Below are positions 9,173 to 21,320 of a stretch of 64,000 nt of DNA, in pieces (within the stretch, counting starts at the first letter, position 1; each line of letters begins with the position of its first letter). Source of the DNA: Lantana camara (Eukaryota > Streptophyta > Magnoliopsida > Lamiales > Verbenaceae); assembly GCA_037501455.1 (NCBI GenBank), contig CM074857.1:105185501-105249500 (forward strand), read 5' to 3'. The notes below the pieces were generated by a model that did no database searches, had not been told where the DNA came from, and saw only the letters and a list, made by a program, of their open reading frames with translations. The translations under genes were made by a program, and so were the position numbers.

Positions 9173-11536
9173 ATGGCAGCTCATTCTCTCTCGGCTACCT
9201 CAATAACCCGACCAGGATATAGGCAATTCTTCCCGATTAAACCCACCCAAATTACTCTGAGGAGCGAATGGTTTGGATTTGGCACCATATCCACGAACTG
9301 CTTCTCACTCCAGTGTTCTAATGGCAGACCTTTTTCCGCAAAACGCTCTCCCATCAATGCCTCACTTTCGCTCGCACTTCCCACTGGGTGAATTTTCGTC
9401 GTTTCCTCTGAAATTGTGTTTTTGTTCAACCCAGATTTTTAATTTTGTTAGTTGGGTAAATTTTCAATTTTTCATACAGGGAGAATGAAATATTTTGGAC
9501 ATATATGGCTCTATATATGTGTTTGTGTTATGTTGGGCCCCTTTTTTTCCTGTTAAATTGATGCATTTCTGCTCGAACTGCTGAGGGTTGATGAAATGTG
9601 TGATAAATAAGCTAAAAAAGCTTTGTGAGTACTTGTATACTTGTTGGGAAATTAACTCTGTGATGAAATTCTGAATTTTAATGGTTGTTAGGAATCCTGA
9701 TTTGCGTTGTCAATCCTGAATTATGTTGTGTAAACATGAAACCTAACTGGCTCTAAGCATCGAGTTTTTTGACCTTATGAATGAAGTTGATGTTTTCTTA
9801 CTGAACTTGCAGAGAGCCGGAGAAGTTTGCTGCCGTTGATAAAATTCCCAAGTGAGTTGAATTTGGATTAAATTTCCAGTTTTTGTTCTAAATTTCAGCC
9901 TTAAGAGTTTGATTGATGGATAATTTTTCGTGTCATCATGTTGGGGTTTATCTTAAGTGTTATAAATTTTGTGTGAGTGAAACAGATGGTCAATCAAGGC
10001 AATGAGGGCATTTGCAATGGCTGAGTTGGAAGCCATCAGGGAGAATTCTCTAAAGACTGGGACAGATGCTCTTCTCGTGGGGATCTTATCTGATGGTCGA
10101 TCATTTTATTTCCTTTTCCATAAAAAATTACTGTTTTAATGACTTAATTAATTATAACATTTGTTTTAGTAAGAAACTTAGTTGCTTGAGAAAATTGTGT
10201 AACTATTGCAGGAACGAGTTTTGCCTCACAATTCCTGCGTGCGAATGGAATAACACTTTCTAAAGTTCGTGATGAAATCCTGAAGCGTCGTGGAAAGCTT
10301 AGTCCTGTAAATATTATGAGACCTCCATTAACTGAAAAGGCTCAAAAGGCACTTGATTGGGCTGTTGATGAAAAAATTAAATCTGGTGAGTTCCTATTTT
10401 TCCTGATTTAATTGGTTCATATTAAAATTTGTCTTTAGAAATTTTTGAATTTTCCATTGGCTTTCCTCCTAAAAATGTTTGTGCTACGGAAATACTAATG
10501 GAATGTGTGCATCTTTGTGTATCCGTTATAAGCTAATTCAGAAATCAGAATGGTAGAATTCTAGTATAAGATTCTAAATTCTGATTGTGACTTTTGATCG
10601 GTGCACAGTGAAAATTGTTGCGAATTAGACCTGTATGGGGTCCTCCAATATGAACTTTTCAATAATTATTCAAGCTGTAATATGAATTTTGAGATTTACA
10701 TTCTTTAATTGATTATTAATCTAGTTAGTGATGGATTTGGATTTGATTATGGAATTGTAAAAGAAAGAGTTCTGAACTCCTTTGATTTGAAATCCACATA
10801 GTTTAAGATCTCTCTTTTGTTTATTTGTGTTAGACTTGTAGAAAGGATTTCAAACCTACTGTGGTTAAAGACAAACATAAGTTTCTCAAATCCCTATTTC
10901 CCTCTCTTCATTTTAAATACCTTGTCTAGCTAAAACAAGTGAAATGGATTTGATCCAAAAGGCTTAAAATCCATCGATGATTGATCCCAATGCACCTTAC
11001 ACTAATCCATGTAAGATTTAGACTCTTTGACGATTAAAAAGTTAGAGGAGTCGCATTGAATCTGATTTAGGATTAAGCAGTTCGATCCTCAAAAACATTC
11101 AAGTTCATATTTCAACTATATCGTTTTATTTTAGGCATTTAATTCAAGACATGCATTTAATTTCTCGTTACTTATTTGGTTTTATACCTTTTGTTTCTGT
11201 TTGTTGCTAGTGCTTGCTACTTGGTTAGAATTTGAGGTTTGTATTTCTTTACTTGATTCGAACATGAACCATCATGGTTTCTTGTAAGAAAGATTATCGG
11301 GGGAGCTCGCATATTGGAAGATGTAAACAATTATCCTAAGTTGATTCAAAGTTGATCTTTTTGTACATTTCTATGCAGGTGGAGATGGGGAAATCACTAC
11401 TACTCATCTACTTCTTGGAGTGTGGCAGCAGGTAAATTCACCAGGTCATCAATTGTTGGATACTTTTGGATTCAATGCTGAGAAAGCTAAAGAACTCCAT
11501 TCTTTGATATCTGATCCTAGATTTGTAGAGATCTAG
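9173..11536 (+). CDS. CLPT: CLPT: Clp protease accessory subunit (double Clp-N), chloroplast
   Basis: The model is join(9173..9387, 9813..9851, 9986..10095, 10212..10385, 11379..11536), giving 231 residues, with every junction on GT-AG and in phase. Residues 1 to about 70 are Ser/Thr/Arg-rich with few acids, as in a chloroplast transit peptide (starts MAAHSLSATS). From about residue 85 the protein is a Clp N-type helical domain made of two repeats: WSIKAMRAFAMAELEAIREN, then the THLLLGVW segment near residue 190. There is no AAA+ ATPase part. That architecture is the plant CLPT1/CLPT2 family, whose members bind the ClpP/R core and aid its assembly. I cannot decide between CLPT1 and CLPT2. The exon 3 donor (GTCGAT) is unusual, but reading across it restores the expected conserved segment. 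Intron 4 is long, at about 1 kb. Confidence 0.9.
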
Positions 11537-12934
11537 TAGTTTCTCAGACCCAAGTCTAAATGTTCATTTTTTCTGAGCTAGAAAGATTATATTATCCAAG
11601 AATGTTGAAGAAAAGATATGATTTATATTGTTATAGTTTGTAATTGAGAAGTGTGACAATTTTTTAGCCTTGTTCCTTTCTAGGTAAGCAGGCTTTTGCT
11701 GTAGAATGTGATTGTGGACCTTTCATTTTGATTTAATATTATTGAGTTCTGTAATTTTTTCACATTTACGATCACTTGTTAGGGGAAGATGTGTTTTTCT
11801 CTTCGAGAACAAATGTGAGTAGGGATGAGAATGAGTTTGAGCGAGCCTTACCCATGTTTTTTAGGCTCGAGCTCGACTTATTTGACTCAAACATGAGCCT
11901 AACAAGCAAATGTAGCTCGAGTTCGCCTCGAAATTGGGCTGGAAGCTTCTGCCCTGATTGACTGAATCCAGAGATCAAACAAGAAAAGAAGGAACACACA
12001 CAAATCGAACTTGGAAAAAATGTATTTTGGTGGTGGTCATAAACGGATAATAAATGGATTGAGTGTACGATATTTGTTTTCGAATTTGTTTAGCGCATCC
12101 ATTATCCGAACTTCGTATTCGTTATCCAACGGATAATAAAAACACAATGTGTGCTCATATTTGGAGGATATCATCCAAATATCAAATTATTCGTATCCAT
12201 AAGGATTTCCAAAATGTTCTCACGTATTAAACAATTGATACTATAAAATCTTATCAAAATTAGTATGAAGCTACTTCCACTTCTGAACGGTATGGAACGC
12301 ACGGTGCAAGTAGTGCAATAATTAACTCTATTACAGTTTACAATACAATAAAGTTTTAACATGAATCATTTGAAAGGACACTGTCATTTTTAGTTCTCAA
12401 CGAATAACCTTTTTCAATTTTGGTCATGATGTCGGAGGCACCTTAACCCTTAAATCTAATTCTAAACGTCGTGGTTGTGAGAGACTGCTCGTGCCATAAT
12501 ACACTCATTTATTCTACGTTTTTGTATATATATATTTTTTTTATAGACACTTATAGGACTAAAATGTTTTAGTAAGTAGACGAAAAAAGTCATGTGTTTT
12601 GCACATGGCTCGTATTTGTTGAATTTTGTTGGTAAACCGGTACAACAACCATTTGTAAAATTGGGGAGGAAGAGGTGAAAAAACCCTAATTCTGATATTT
12701 GGGGATGAAAGTGAAAGAAATACCTCTTTAAATAGAACTTAGTTCCACTGCAATTTTATTATCCGTAAGTTTTCTTATAATTTCGATTTCTCCCAACGTA
12801 GTTTTTTACATTCACAAGGTTCGAACTCGAGATTTGTTTAAGTGAATTCAAGCTCTTTGCCTGTTGATATTTGTACATGCATTGAATGTGCAGGAGTTAA
12901 TTAAGTTAAAAAGGACAGCTCAATCTCAATTGAA
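11537..12934. other. CLPT 3' flank and intergenic DNA with repeat fragments
   Basis: After the CLPT 3' UTR there is a stretch rich in GCTCGAG (about 11855-11935) and one rich in CGGATAA-type words (about 12045-12200). Both look like decayed MITE pieces, but I could not find their ends. No gene is supported. Confidence 0.4.
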
Positions 12935-13030
12935 AGACGAAGTTAAGTAATGGGCTTTACATCAGCCTGTTAACATAGTCCAATAACTAAACAACCTAGC
13001 CCAGCTATTCATACAATTATATAACCAGCC
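12935..13030 (+). repeat. Orphan copy of the CLPT promoter
   Basis: The stretch repeats the CLPT upstream sequence in the same order: aagttaagtaatgggcttta, then a 'gttaacatag...ccaat' segment, then 'ctagcccag'. It corresponds to about 8985-9060 and keeps some RGCCCA motifs. No CLPT exon follows, so only the promoter was copied or only the promoter survives. Confidence 0.65.
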
Positions 13031-13758
13031 CAAATAACTTAAAATTAATCCTCTAACTGTATCTGTATGCAATTGTATGCATGCTGGGATATTAGGGACC
13101 TTTCTCGAAGGAGGTTGTAACTCAGCACGATAGAGATTTGAAAATCTAATTTTTTGAATAGGTGTTCACCTAAGTGAGGACACATGAAAAGACACTGATA
13201 AAAACAAACTGAGAAATCGTGAACATAGAGGTGACTCTCTCGCAAGGAAGACAAGTTTGATATAAAAAATGAGCTCGTTATATTATGATTAACGAATTGA
13301 GCGCACGTGATGACACTGTCCGAATGATAAAAGAGCTGAGGAGGAGATTATATTATCGCAGATAGACGAACAACATAGATTGTTGAGAACAGACGAACAT
13401 GAGAGAATGTTGAATGTTGATGAACAACGCGACGAAACCGTTGCTAATAGGAAGGAGTATTGATGAAAGATGGGGTAAACTAGACATGGAGGAATTATTT
13501 GTTGATTGATGACAAGTTTAGTGAACAAAACCAGAACTATTGCCCTGAACCTTCTATCAATCCTCTCTGTTTTACGAATATAGCGGGCTTGAGGGGAGGA
13601 CTAGTGTGGAGGCCCTACCCATCTAGTCTAAGGTTCAGCTCAACACGTGGATAAGGTCGGAAGCCTAAGTCAATAGCCTGAGGGGAACAGAAGAGTTCGC
13701 TAGGAGAACAAGGGAACAGACTGGTTCGCTTGGTCTTCGGTCCGCTAGGAGAACTAAC
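13031..13758. other. Intergenic DNA, nothing identified
   Basis: No coding frame or element boundary is supported here. Phrases such as 'gaacagatgagttc' recur just downstream in a tandem repeat. Confidence 0.35.
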
Positions 13759-13990
13759 GAACAGATGAGTTCATTGGGAGCATTGATCGTGGAGATTGGA
13801 GAAGAAGAAAATTTGGAGAAGTATTGTGCAAGAAATAATAACTAAGAAAAATACAAGATAATCTGATAAGATCAGAACAGATGAGTTCATTGGGAGCATT
13901 GATCGTGGAGATTGGAGAAGAAGAAAATTTGGAGAAGTATTGTGCAAGAAATAATAACTAAGAAAAATACAAGATAATCTGATAAGATCA
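13759..13990. repeat. Perfect 116-bp tandem duplication
   Basis: Unit 1 is 13759-13874 and unit 2 is 13875-13990. I see no mismatch between them, so the duplication is very recent or is an assembly artefact. It has no coding content. Confidence 0.9.
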
Positions 13991-14473
13991 CAACAAATCG
14001 AATAGAACATCTCAAATTATAACAAGAAAAAGGTAATGTGAATAAGTAAAACCCTAAGTCCCAAGATATTATAAATAAGACCCTTGAGATATGACAGTCT
14101 GATCTCTTGATTAATCTCTTCGAAACCCTGACTTACTTCAATAAAATTTTGAAGAAAGAGATTAATTTTAAAGGTTTTGGAGTTGGAACACATCAAAAAT
14201 GAATATTAAAAATAGAATAAATTTAATTTTCCTGATTACCCCTTTTTTTTTCCCCCCTCAAAAACCTAAATTTTAATGATCCAAAACTAGTGAACATTAA
14301 TTTCCCCAAACAAAACTACAAAAGAACGACGTTGGTGGGCCCAATCTTGACAGTGGATAAAAGTGGATTGAATTTGCTCTTCGGTTTCTGTCGTCACTCG
14401 GTTAATGGGCCCACACTGGGCCCAATATTTTTCTTTTCCAACCAGTTTCTGTCTGCATAATAACACCTACACC

Positions 14474-15103
14474 TAGGGCTGTCAATGGGGCGGATTTTAA
14501 TCCGAATCCGATCCGAATCCGATCCGAATTTTAGTATATTCGTCCGATAAAAATATTCGATGGATCATATCCGATTGTAAATATTCGTTATCCGAAATAA
14601 ATGGAGCGAATATGGATTTAAGGAATCCGATCCGTTAAGAATCCGAATCCGATATTATATATAATATTTAATTAAATAAATTATTTACTAGTACATAATA
14701 TTAAGTAAAATGATTAAAATTAAAACTTTCACATATTTATCATTTTAAAAAATAATAAAATTTAAATTTTTTACTCTAAAATTATATATTTTCTTTTAAT
14801 AATAAGTTTAAATTAATTTATTTTAAATAAATATAAACAAAACTATCAAACAATTCATTAAATAATAATTATTTATTAAATATTATGTAATTATATTTAT
14901 TTTTTATATCAAATTTGTTATTTAAAAAATTAAATTTTATTACTAATCGGGTCGGATCTTTTGTCGGATTGGATCCGACCCGATTATATATGGATTCAAA
15001 AACAATGAATCCGAATCCTATAGGATTCGGATTCGGATCCGATATTCGGATTCGGATCCGGAATCTCCTGATCCGATCCGAATCCGACCCGTTGACAGCC
15101 CTA
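14474..15103. mobile_element. hAT-type MITE, 630 bp, 8-bp target duplication
   Basis: The termini are TAGGGCTGTCAA and its inverse, TTGACAGCCCTA, as in plant hAT elements. An identical 8-bp repeat, cctacacc, flanks it at 14466-14473 and 15104-15111. The subterminal regions are packed with ATCCGAATCCG-type words in both orientations, probably transposase binding sites. The AT-rich core has no coding capacity, so the element is non-autonomous. Confidence 0.92.
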
Positions 15104-15111
15104 CCTACACC

Positions 15112-16531
15112 CCTTAAGTCCTGGAAAAATCCTTTCCAAAATAAAAAACAAAGTCCAAGTCAGTTTTGTTCTGTTCACGTTAGCCCCAGCTAGTCATCAA
15201 TAATTGCAAATCGAACCGAGAAAACCCATTTCAGAGGTCACAATTTATGATACACGGATACAGATATAAAAACCAGAAACAATACACGTACACGATGATA
15301 TAAATTCTTTTAAAATTTTAGGATATGAGAGGTGTTCGCTCAATACAATGTCCGATACAATAATATAAAATAATATTTTTAAAAATATTCGTATATGTTG
15401 AATCGTGGATCAAAGGTTTGAGCTTGAGTCAAATTATTGGTGACAGTTGTTTTATTAAAAGAAAAAGAAATTATGTTTATCTTCATGGAATTGAAGAGGT
15501 GGCCACTTGGAAAAGAATATAGTGATGAAATGGATAAGAATGAGGTGCGTTGGATTTGGAGTTTCCAACCGGAACAAAATATAGAAGGAGACATTTCGTT
15601 ATGTTCAATGAACAAATAATGGTACAAGAATTTATAATCAATTCTTAGCATCCATAATATATGATTTAGGGATATATGATATGAATATTGATAATATAAT
15701 TTTTTTTTAAATTTTTTATATAAAAAATATAAATGTCTAACGTGAAACGATACCATAAATAATATTTTTATAAATATTAGTACATTAGAGATTTCTATTT
15801 TTGATAGAACTATAAAAGAGTTGTGAATAAGCCTTCATGTCGCTTGAGAAGATATGATATGGGTGGGTTACGAGGATACAATTCTTCTTTTCTTGCACAA
15901 CATGTTTATGACCCGATATTTAACATGATATAATACGATAAAATTATATCTATTAAAAAAAAATATATATATTTTTTGAAAGCCCATTAAAAATATTTGA
16001 ACAATCTGAAGACGAATTTTATTTTTAATTTGATTTAACTTATGATCATTGTAAACAGATGGAATTTGATAATTATTATTAAGAGTTAAATAAAATTAAG
16101 TTTTGTCGAATATTATTTTTCGAAGCTTATTTTGAAACTATATATAAATAAAGTTATATTATATACGTAATTATTTAAAATATATTTTTGTTTGACGCTT
16201 TAAAGCGTTTTCGTATTTAATTCTTTTTAAGAATTTTGCACATTAGGCACCCGCACCCATATTTGCTCCTGTATCCGCATTATGTGATCTAGATACTGTC
16301 TACAATTTTCTTTAATTTTCTTCGGAAAGGTTAAACTTAGAAAATTAGTGTGAATATTTTTCTAAACTTAATATCTGTCTTAGTGCATATATTACAATTA
16401 AATATATGATAAACCATTTAGTATATATTACATGAAAAAAAAAAAATATCGGCTAAACTAAATTACTTCATAACAGTCATTATAATTACAAATTTACAAT
16501 TAAATATATACAGAGTAATTATATATTAAGG
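15112..16531. other. AT-rich intergenic DNA
   Basis: No gene is supported. The frame at 15379-15756 (minus) has AT-driven composition (Phe, Tyr, Ser, Ile) and no motif. The end of this stretch should hold the J20-like gene's 3' UTR. Confidence 0.4.
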
Positions 16532-17916
16532 CTAAATTGATGATCTCTGAGCTCGCATTCTAGCACCCCAAGAATTTGGATTAGGGTTCATGCTTCTTCT
16601 CTTTAACTCGTCCACCTGAGATTGCCACCTCCTTTTCCATCCCTCCATTTCCTGCTCATATTTTAATTAAAACAAAAGTAATTAATTACTAATTACCCCT
16701 AAACATTGTAAAACTTGAATGAAATTAAAAACACGACTTTTTCCAATCGAATTTTTTTTATCTGCTTGATATGATTAGTAAAACAAGACTTATCAAACTT
16801 ATTTAATTGGCCCACAAAGACTAAGGCGAACTAGCTAGATGTTCTCTCATAAAATTCTTTGTAGCTAGAAGATTGAGAAGATTAAATCTTTTCCACTTGA
16901 CGAAACCAATTAATGATACATAAATATTACACGACACTGATGCGATGAGCCGATGATAGAATTTTGTTTTACTCGACATTTTCACATAAAGTCTTGATAC
17001 AATTTTCAAAGTAAATGTCCACACCACATAATAAAATAACATTTTAAAAGATATTCCTACATTAAAGCAATAAACTTCCTTTGCAACATCCAAAGCATTA
17101 CTATGACGAGTGAGGACTTAAAAAAAAAAAAAAATTATCATACTATCCGATAAAAACAATATTTGTATCAAATTCTGCATTAGACACATTTAATTTAAAT
17201 AAAAATCTATATTACTATCTCCATGTCGCATTTATATTTATACGTTATAATTCTTTAATTAAATAAATATACAGCTTCTACTATTCATGCCGTCATAAAC
17301 AAGCTAGACTTTTATAATTTCTACTACTATTTTCAAACCCAATTAAAGATGAATCCAAAATTACAATGTTGATTAATGTGAAAAATGATATGATTATGAT
17401 ACTAATTAAACAAAATTAGGATATAATATACGGGGATTAAAATACCTTGTCATCATCATCATAGCGATATGCACTCTTTCTAGCAGAGAACCCGAAGCCC
17501 AACCCCTTAGCCAAATCTCGATCATAAGAAGCCCTCCTCTGGGGATTGGAGAGGGTCTCATACGCCTCCTGCACCATAATAAACCTCCTGGTGTACTCCT
17601 CCACCCTCTCCGGCGGCGACACGTCGGGATGATACTTCCTCGCCATCTGTTTGTACGCTTTCTTGATATCCGAAAGCGTGCTTCCACTCTCTGCAACTCC
17701 CAGCAATTCGTACAGCGTCTCCCTGCTGGTTTCGACCGGGGCGTAAAATGCTTGAACCCGAGACGTGTGCCTGACTCGGCTCGACCCAAACGCGTTTCTC
17801 TTAGAATATTTTGTAGTGAAGGAAGTGCGTTCGGGCGCAACGAGGGTTCGGGTTGAATACTGGGTTGTGTTTGGGAATGCGTAAAAGGGCGTTCTTGATG
17901 CGATTTTGCAACTCAT
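16532..17916 (-). CDS. J20: Chloroplast DnaJ-like co-chaperone, J20 type (copy 1)
   Basis: The model is complement(join(16532..16651, 17446..17916)), giving 196 residues; the exons join in phase 0 at CAAG|GTATTT and TGAGCAG|GAAATG. Residues 1 to about 55 are rich in Ser, Arg and Thr, like a chloroplast transit peptide. The J-domain (about 67-135) has the HPD signature at 96-98, which stimulates Hsp70 ATPase. After it come a short Gly/Phe stretch and an Asp run. Exon 2 encodes a Trp/Arg-rich tail ending ...SWGARMRAQRSSI. Length and tail match plant DnaJ20, known to pass damaged deoxyxylulose-5-phosphate synthase to the plastid Hsp70/Clp system. A paralog of the same structure lies at 54746-55580. 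The single-exon reading that ends at 17437 runs into the intron and is rejected. Confidence 0.9.
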
Positions 17917-18129
17917 TTTCTTGGGCTTTTTTCTTTCTTTCTTGGGAGCGAGTTTGATGGTTGGTTTTAACTTTTAAGCTTGTTCTTGAGGATTAATTAT
18001 GTACATATCTGTCTTACGTAAGCAGTGATGACATAATTCCACGTATTTATGTGTGAAATTATAATGCTTTGTTTCTAGATGTTCCCTTTGCCAGTTTGCC
18101 CTATCTTCTTCTTCGGGCCGGCATCTTGA

Positions 18130-18160
18130 CACGTGGTGTTCTCGAAGCATTGTTCTAGAA
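18130..18160 (-). promoter_or_regulatory. G-box and paired heat-shock-element-like sites upstream of J20 copy 1
   Basis: CACGTG lies at 18130-18135. Two TTCnnGAA units follow: TTCTCGAA (18139-18146) and TTCTAGAA (18153-18160). They are about 215-245 bp before the start codon. HSF trimers bind arrays of nGAAn, so heat induction of this co-chaperone is plausible; this is inference from motifs only. Confidence 0.45.
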
Positions 18161-18181
18161 ATATGGAGTTGACCACATGAG

Positions 18182-18530
18182 TTTTTTTTTTTTTAATGGT
18201 CAAGGGCCTATGGAGGAGGCTCGTCTTCCACGAGTAATTGCAGAGCGCGTCCTCTGATGTGGGCCTTGTTCACAAGATACTCAGACAAGGGCTGAGTCAA
18301 CTTCGACCATAATCTTGAGGACGCGTCGCTCCCAGTTCTTAGTACTCAAAAGAACACACTATTTCGACTTACAAACCGCTATTCTCCCAGGAGGTTTTTT
18401 CCAAGCGATTAATTATGGGAAACGATTCCAAGCGTTGAGTTTTTCCCATGGCTCCCGCTATTCTCTCACTCGTGCCTTTGCTTCCAACCTTTTCAAGTCC
18501 TCTACTGATATGTTTAATTAGTTTGTAGGA
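18182..18530. other. Poly(T) run followed by sequence of unlike composition
   Basis: A run of about 14 T is followed by about 330 bp of more even base composition than its surroundings. It could be a retrocopied transcript on the minus strand (poly(T) as a reversed tail) or an organelle DNA insert. I found no frame to decide. Confidence 0.3.
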
Positions 18531-20104
18531 TTAATAATGATTAGATTACTAATTTTATTTAAACTTGTGTTTAGTAATGTTTGTGTGTGTCCAAAATTAA
18601 TGAAACAATATGAAATTATATTGGAATAAAGGTTGATAATCATCACATTTCTTGTGGGAGCTTATGGGGGCAGAGGAGCCACCTGATCCAAGCCCAATTC
18701 CGGTACCCCTTCTCATTCGAAGTGTCCATAAGCCCATCATACGCCAATTTACACGAGTTGATCATAATTTTTTTTTATATGCACCCACACATGACCTAAT
18801 AGGGTTCGAATTATTGACATATCAGTTCACATGTGCATGAATTGATCATAGTTAAGTTGGGTTTTATTAAGTCATAAGATTGGGTTACAGTCTACTTGAC
18901 TAAATATTATGAAACTGATTTAAATTTTCAATGAGTTGTCTCCAATTTTAAAAATTCTTTATATACAACTATGTCCATGGACTGATCGATTATGAATTTG
19001 CTGGAGATAAATAAATAATAATAATAAAGTTTGACATATTTGTTAGAGTTAAAATTGTCACTGCACACACATATGCTAAGTGAAATTGGCAACACTCAAT
19101 CCTACTTTTACAAACCTTCTGGAGGCATACTGGATTGAGAGCGACACAAGAACTTCTTTTCGGGACATCTTGGATTCTAGATGCTTTGAAGTATTGGAGT
19201 CTTTGGAAGCTAGAAATAAATGGTGTTATCAATAAAAGTCGTAAGTCGTAACATATGATACAGCCCTCTTTAACATTAAATTGCTCGTGTAGGACTCGTG
19301 GAGCTTGAAAGACAGAGAAAATTGCGCGAGGGTTGAAAATGTCGATAGGTGAAAAACGGGAGTAGACAACTAAGGACTATGTCAATGGGAGTTGGATTCC
19401 AAAATTCTAACTTCGTCGCTGCCGATGGCTTGCTAATAAATGCCAAAGGGAACTACTAGTTGGGCTCCCTCAAGGGACTCAAAATTTCGTGGAAATGGTG
19501 TGTCCGATTTTTATGAAATAATTGATTATGCACTAAAAAGTATGTATGTAATTATGGGATAATTTTAGCCTGGTTCAGTCAAATTAGTGTAACCAGGAAC
19601 GAGTGATTTATACTTCTCGTGTGGTTGGTGAAAAATTTAGGGGAGTGATAAATCAAATAACAAATGTAATGCACTTGCTAATTGGTTGAGTTCAATCTTA
19701 TGTTTTGAAATCTAGATTAAGAGTCGAATCAGGACCTCTTATTGGTTACTGATTTTACTGGTTTGAGCGGTCGGATCACCGATTGAATCAGTATGATGTC
19801 ATAATTACATAATAATTATATATATAATATTATAAATATTAATTTAAAATAATCGAATAAGCTAAATAATATAGAAAATTAGATATAGTTTTAGATTACT
19901 TCAAATATTTATTAATTTTCAAATAACATTTCTAATAATAAGATTTCGAATTATAAATCTATAAATATGTAGATAAATTGTCTAACTAAATAGCAAAATA
20001 ATCAATATTTAGCAAATTAATAATATAGATAAAAGATTAATTTAATAAATATCATACTTTATTATAAAAAAATAAAAAATATACCTCATGCACATTTATA
20101 TATA
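18531..20104. other. AT-rich intergenic DNA
   Basis: I see no supported gene. The last bases form a (TA)n run into which the gypsy element inserted. Confidence 0.4.
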
Positions 20105-21090
20105 TATATTGTAACGCCCCGGTTTCCGGATGAACAGGTAAGCACGCCACGTGTGCGTTTTGAGCGTAGGTTTATTTTATTTCTTTAATTTATAATATAT
20201 TCTTACGTGCCATTCATACATTTTATAAAATTCATGAAACATTGTTTATATAAATCATTTGATTTCATATCATCAAAAATATTATTTCATGGCACGAAAA
20301 ATATTTCTTGCATGAAAACCATTACCGAGAGTGATAAAACTACCAAATTGTCCCTAGTTAAATATTTTCTAAAATTTTAGGGACTCAATTGCATAAACTT
20401 GTAGGGACCAAATTGAGCATATTTTAAAGGGTGGCATACCTAATTGTATAACTTAAAGACTTCAAGGATTAATTGGCAATTTGGCAATTATCACAAAAAT
20501 CAAGAATGGAATGCAACGGTATAGGCTTCCTTAAGCTTCCTTGAACAATTTCATCAAAAATATTTCCCAACTCATTCACTCTCTCTCTCTCGGTATCAAG
20601 AAGCAAGGAGAAGGAAGAGATTTTTCATTTCAATCATCAAGATTTCAAGAAGTGTTCCAAGGAATTAGGAGATCATCATCATCATCATCCACTTTCTTCA
20701 TTTCTTTCATTTCAAGGTTGGTTTGCATGGAAATGATGATTTTGATCACATTTGAATAGGTTAGGGTTTGAGCTTGATGTGCTAGATGAATTAGGTGTTG
20801 TGCAAAGCATGATTCAATAATCATATCATGAATTATTGCATGATTTCTAGCTTGAAATTCTTGGATATTTGGCAAAAATGATCAAGTTTGATCATGAGCA
20901 TGGAGCATGAATATGTGATGATATTTCATGGTTTTAGGTGTCTAAGTGTTATATTATCATGTATTGAAGTTGTTTACATCATAATTCCAGAGGTTATAGC
21001 ATTTTGGGATCAAAAATGAAATTTTGTTGCTTTGTTGCTTCTTCCCCGAGAGCATGCTCTGTTTTTGCTCTGTTTTCCATTTACAGAAAC

Positions 21091-21320
21091 TGGGAACGAC
21101 CGTTCCCAGCCTCAAGGCTTTGTGGGAACGGGCGTTCCCACCTTTCAAATGGAAATAGGCGGCCGACCACGGGAACGGCCGTTCCCATTTTGGCCTTGGA
21201 GCCGGAAGGGCCGTTCCCGGCTAGGCGCGTTTTTAAAATGGGAAAACGTTGGCGCGCTTTGGGGGGGTTATGGGAACGACCGTTCCCATTTTTCAAAGGG
21301 GACCGGAACGGTCGTTCCCA
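21091..21320. promoter_or_regulatory. Array of six GGGAACGGCCGTTCCC-type palindromes in the LTR
   Basis: Near-perfect inverted repeats lie at about 21092-21107, 21124-21139, 21171-21186 (perfect), 21205-21218 (half degenerate), 21272-21287 and 21304-21319. The same array recurs in the 3' LTR (about 28560-28788). Each unit holds AACGG and its inverse back to back. AACGG is the core of plant MYB3R-bound MSA elements, so a cell-cycle enhancer is one possible role; an RNA hairpin array is another. Both are inference. Confidence 0.85.

Noticed and set aside
15379..15756. 125-residue minus-strand frame
   Set aside because: Residue use (Phe, Tyr, Ile, Ser) follows AT-rich DNA; no motif and no splice or promoter context.
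17406..17840. Arg/Trp-rich minus-strand frame overlapping J20 copy 1, with a like frame at 55124-55555
   Set aside because: A frame-shifted shadow of the J-domain exon; it recurs because the paralogs share nucleotide sequence.
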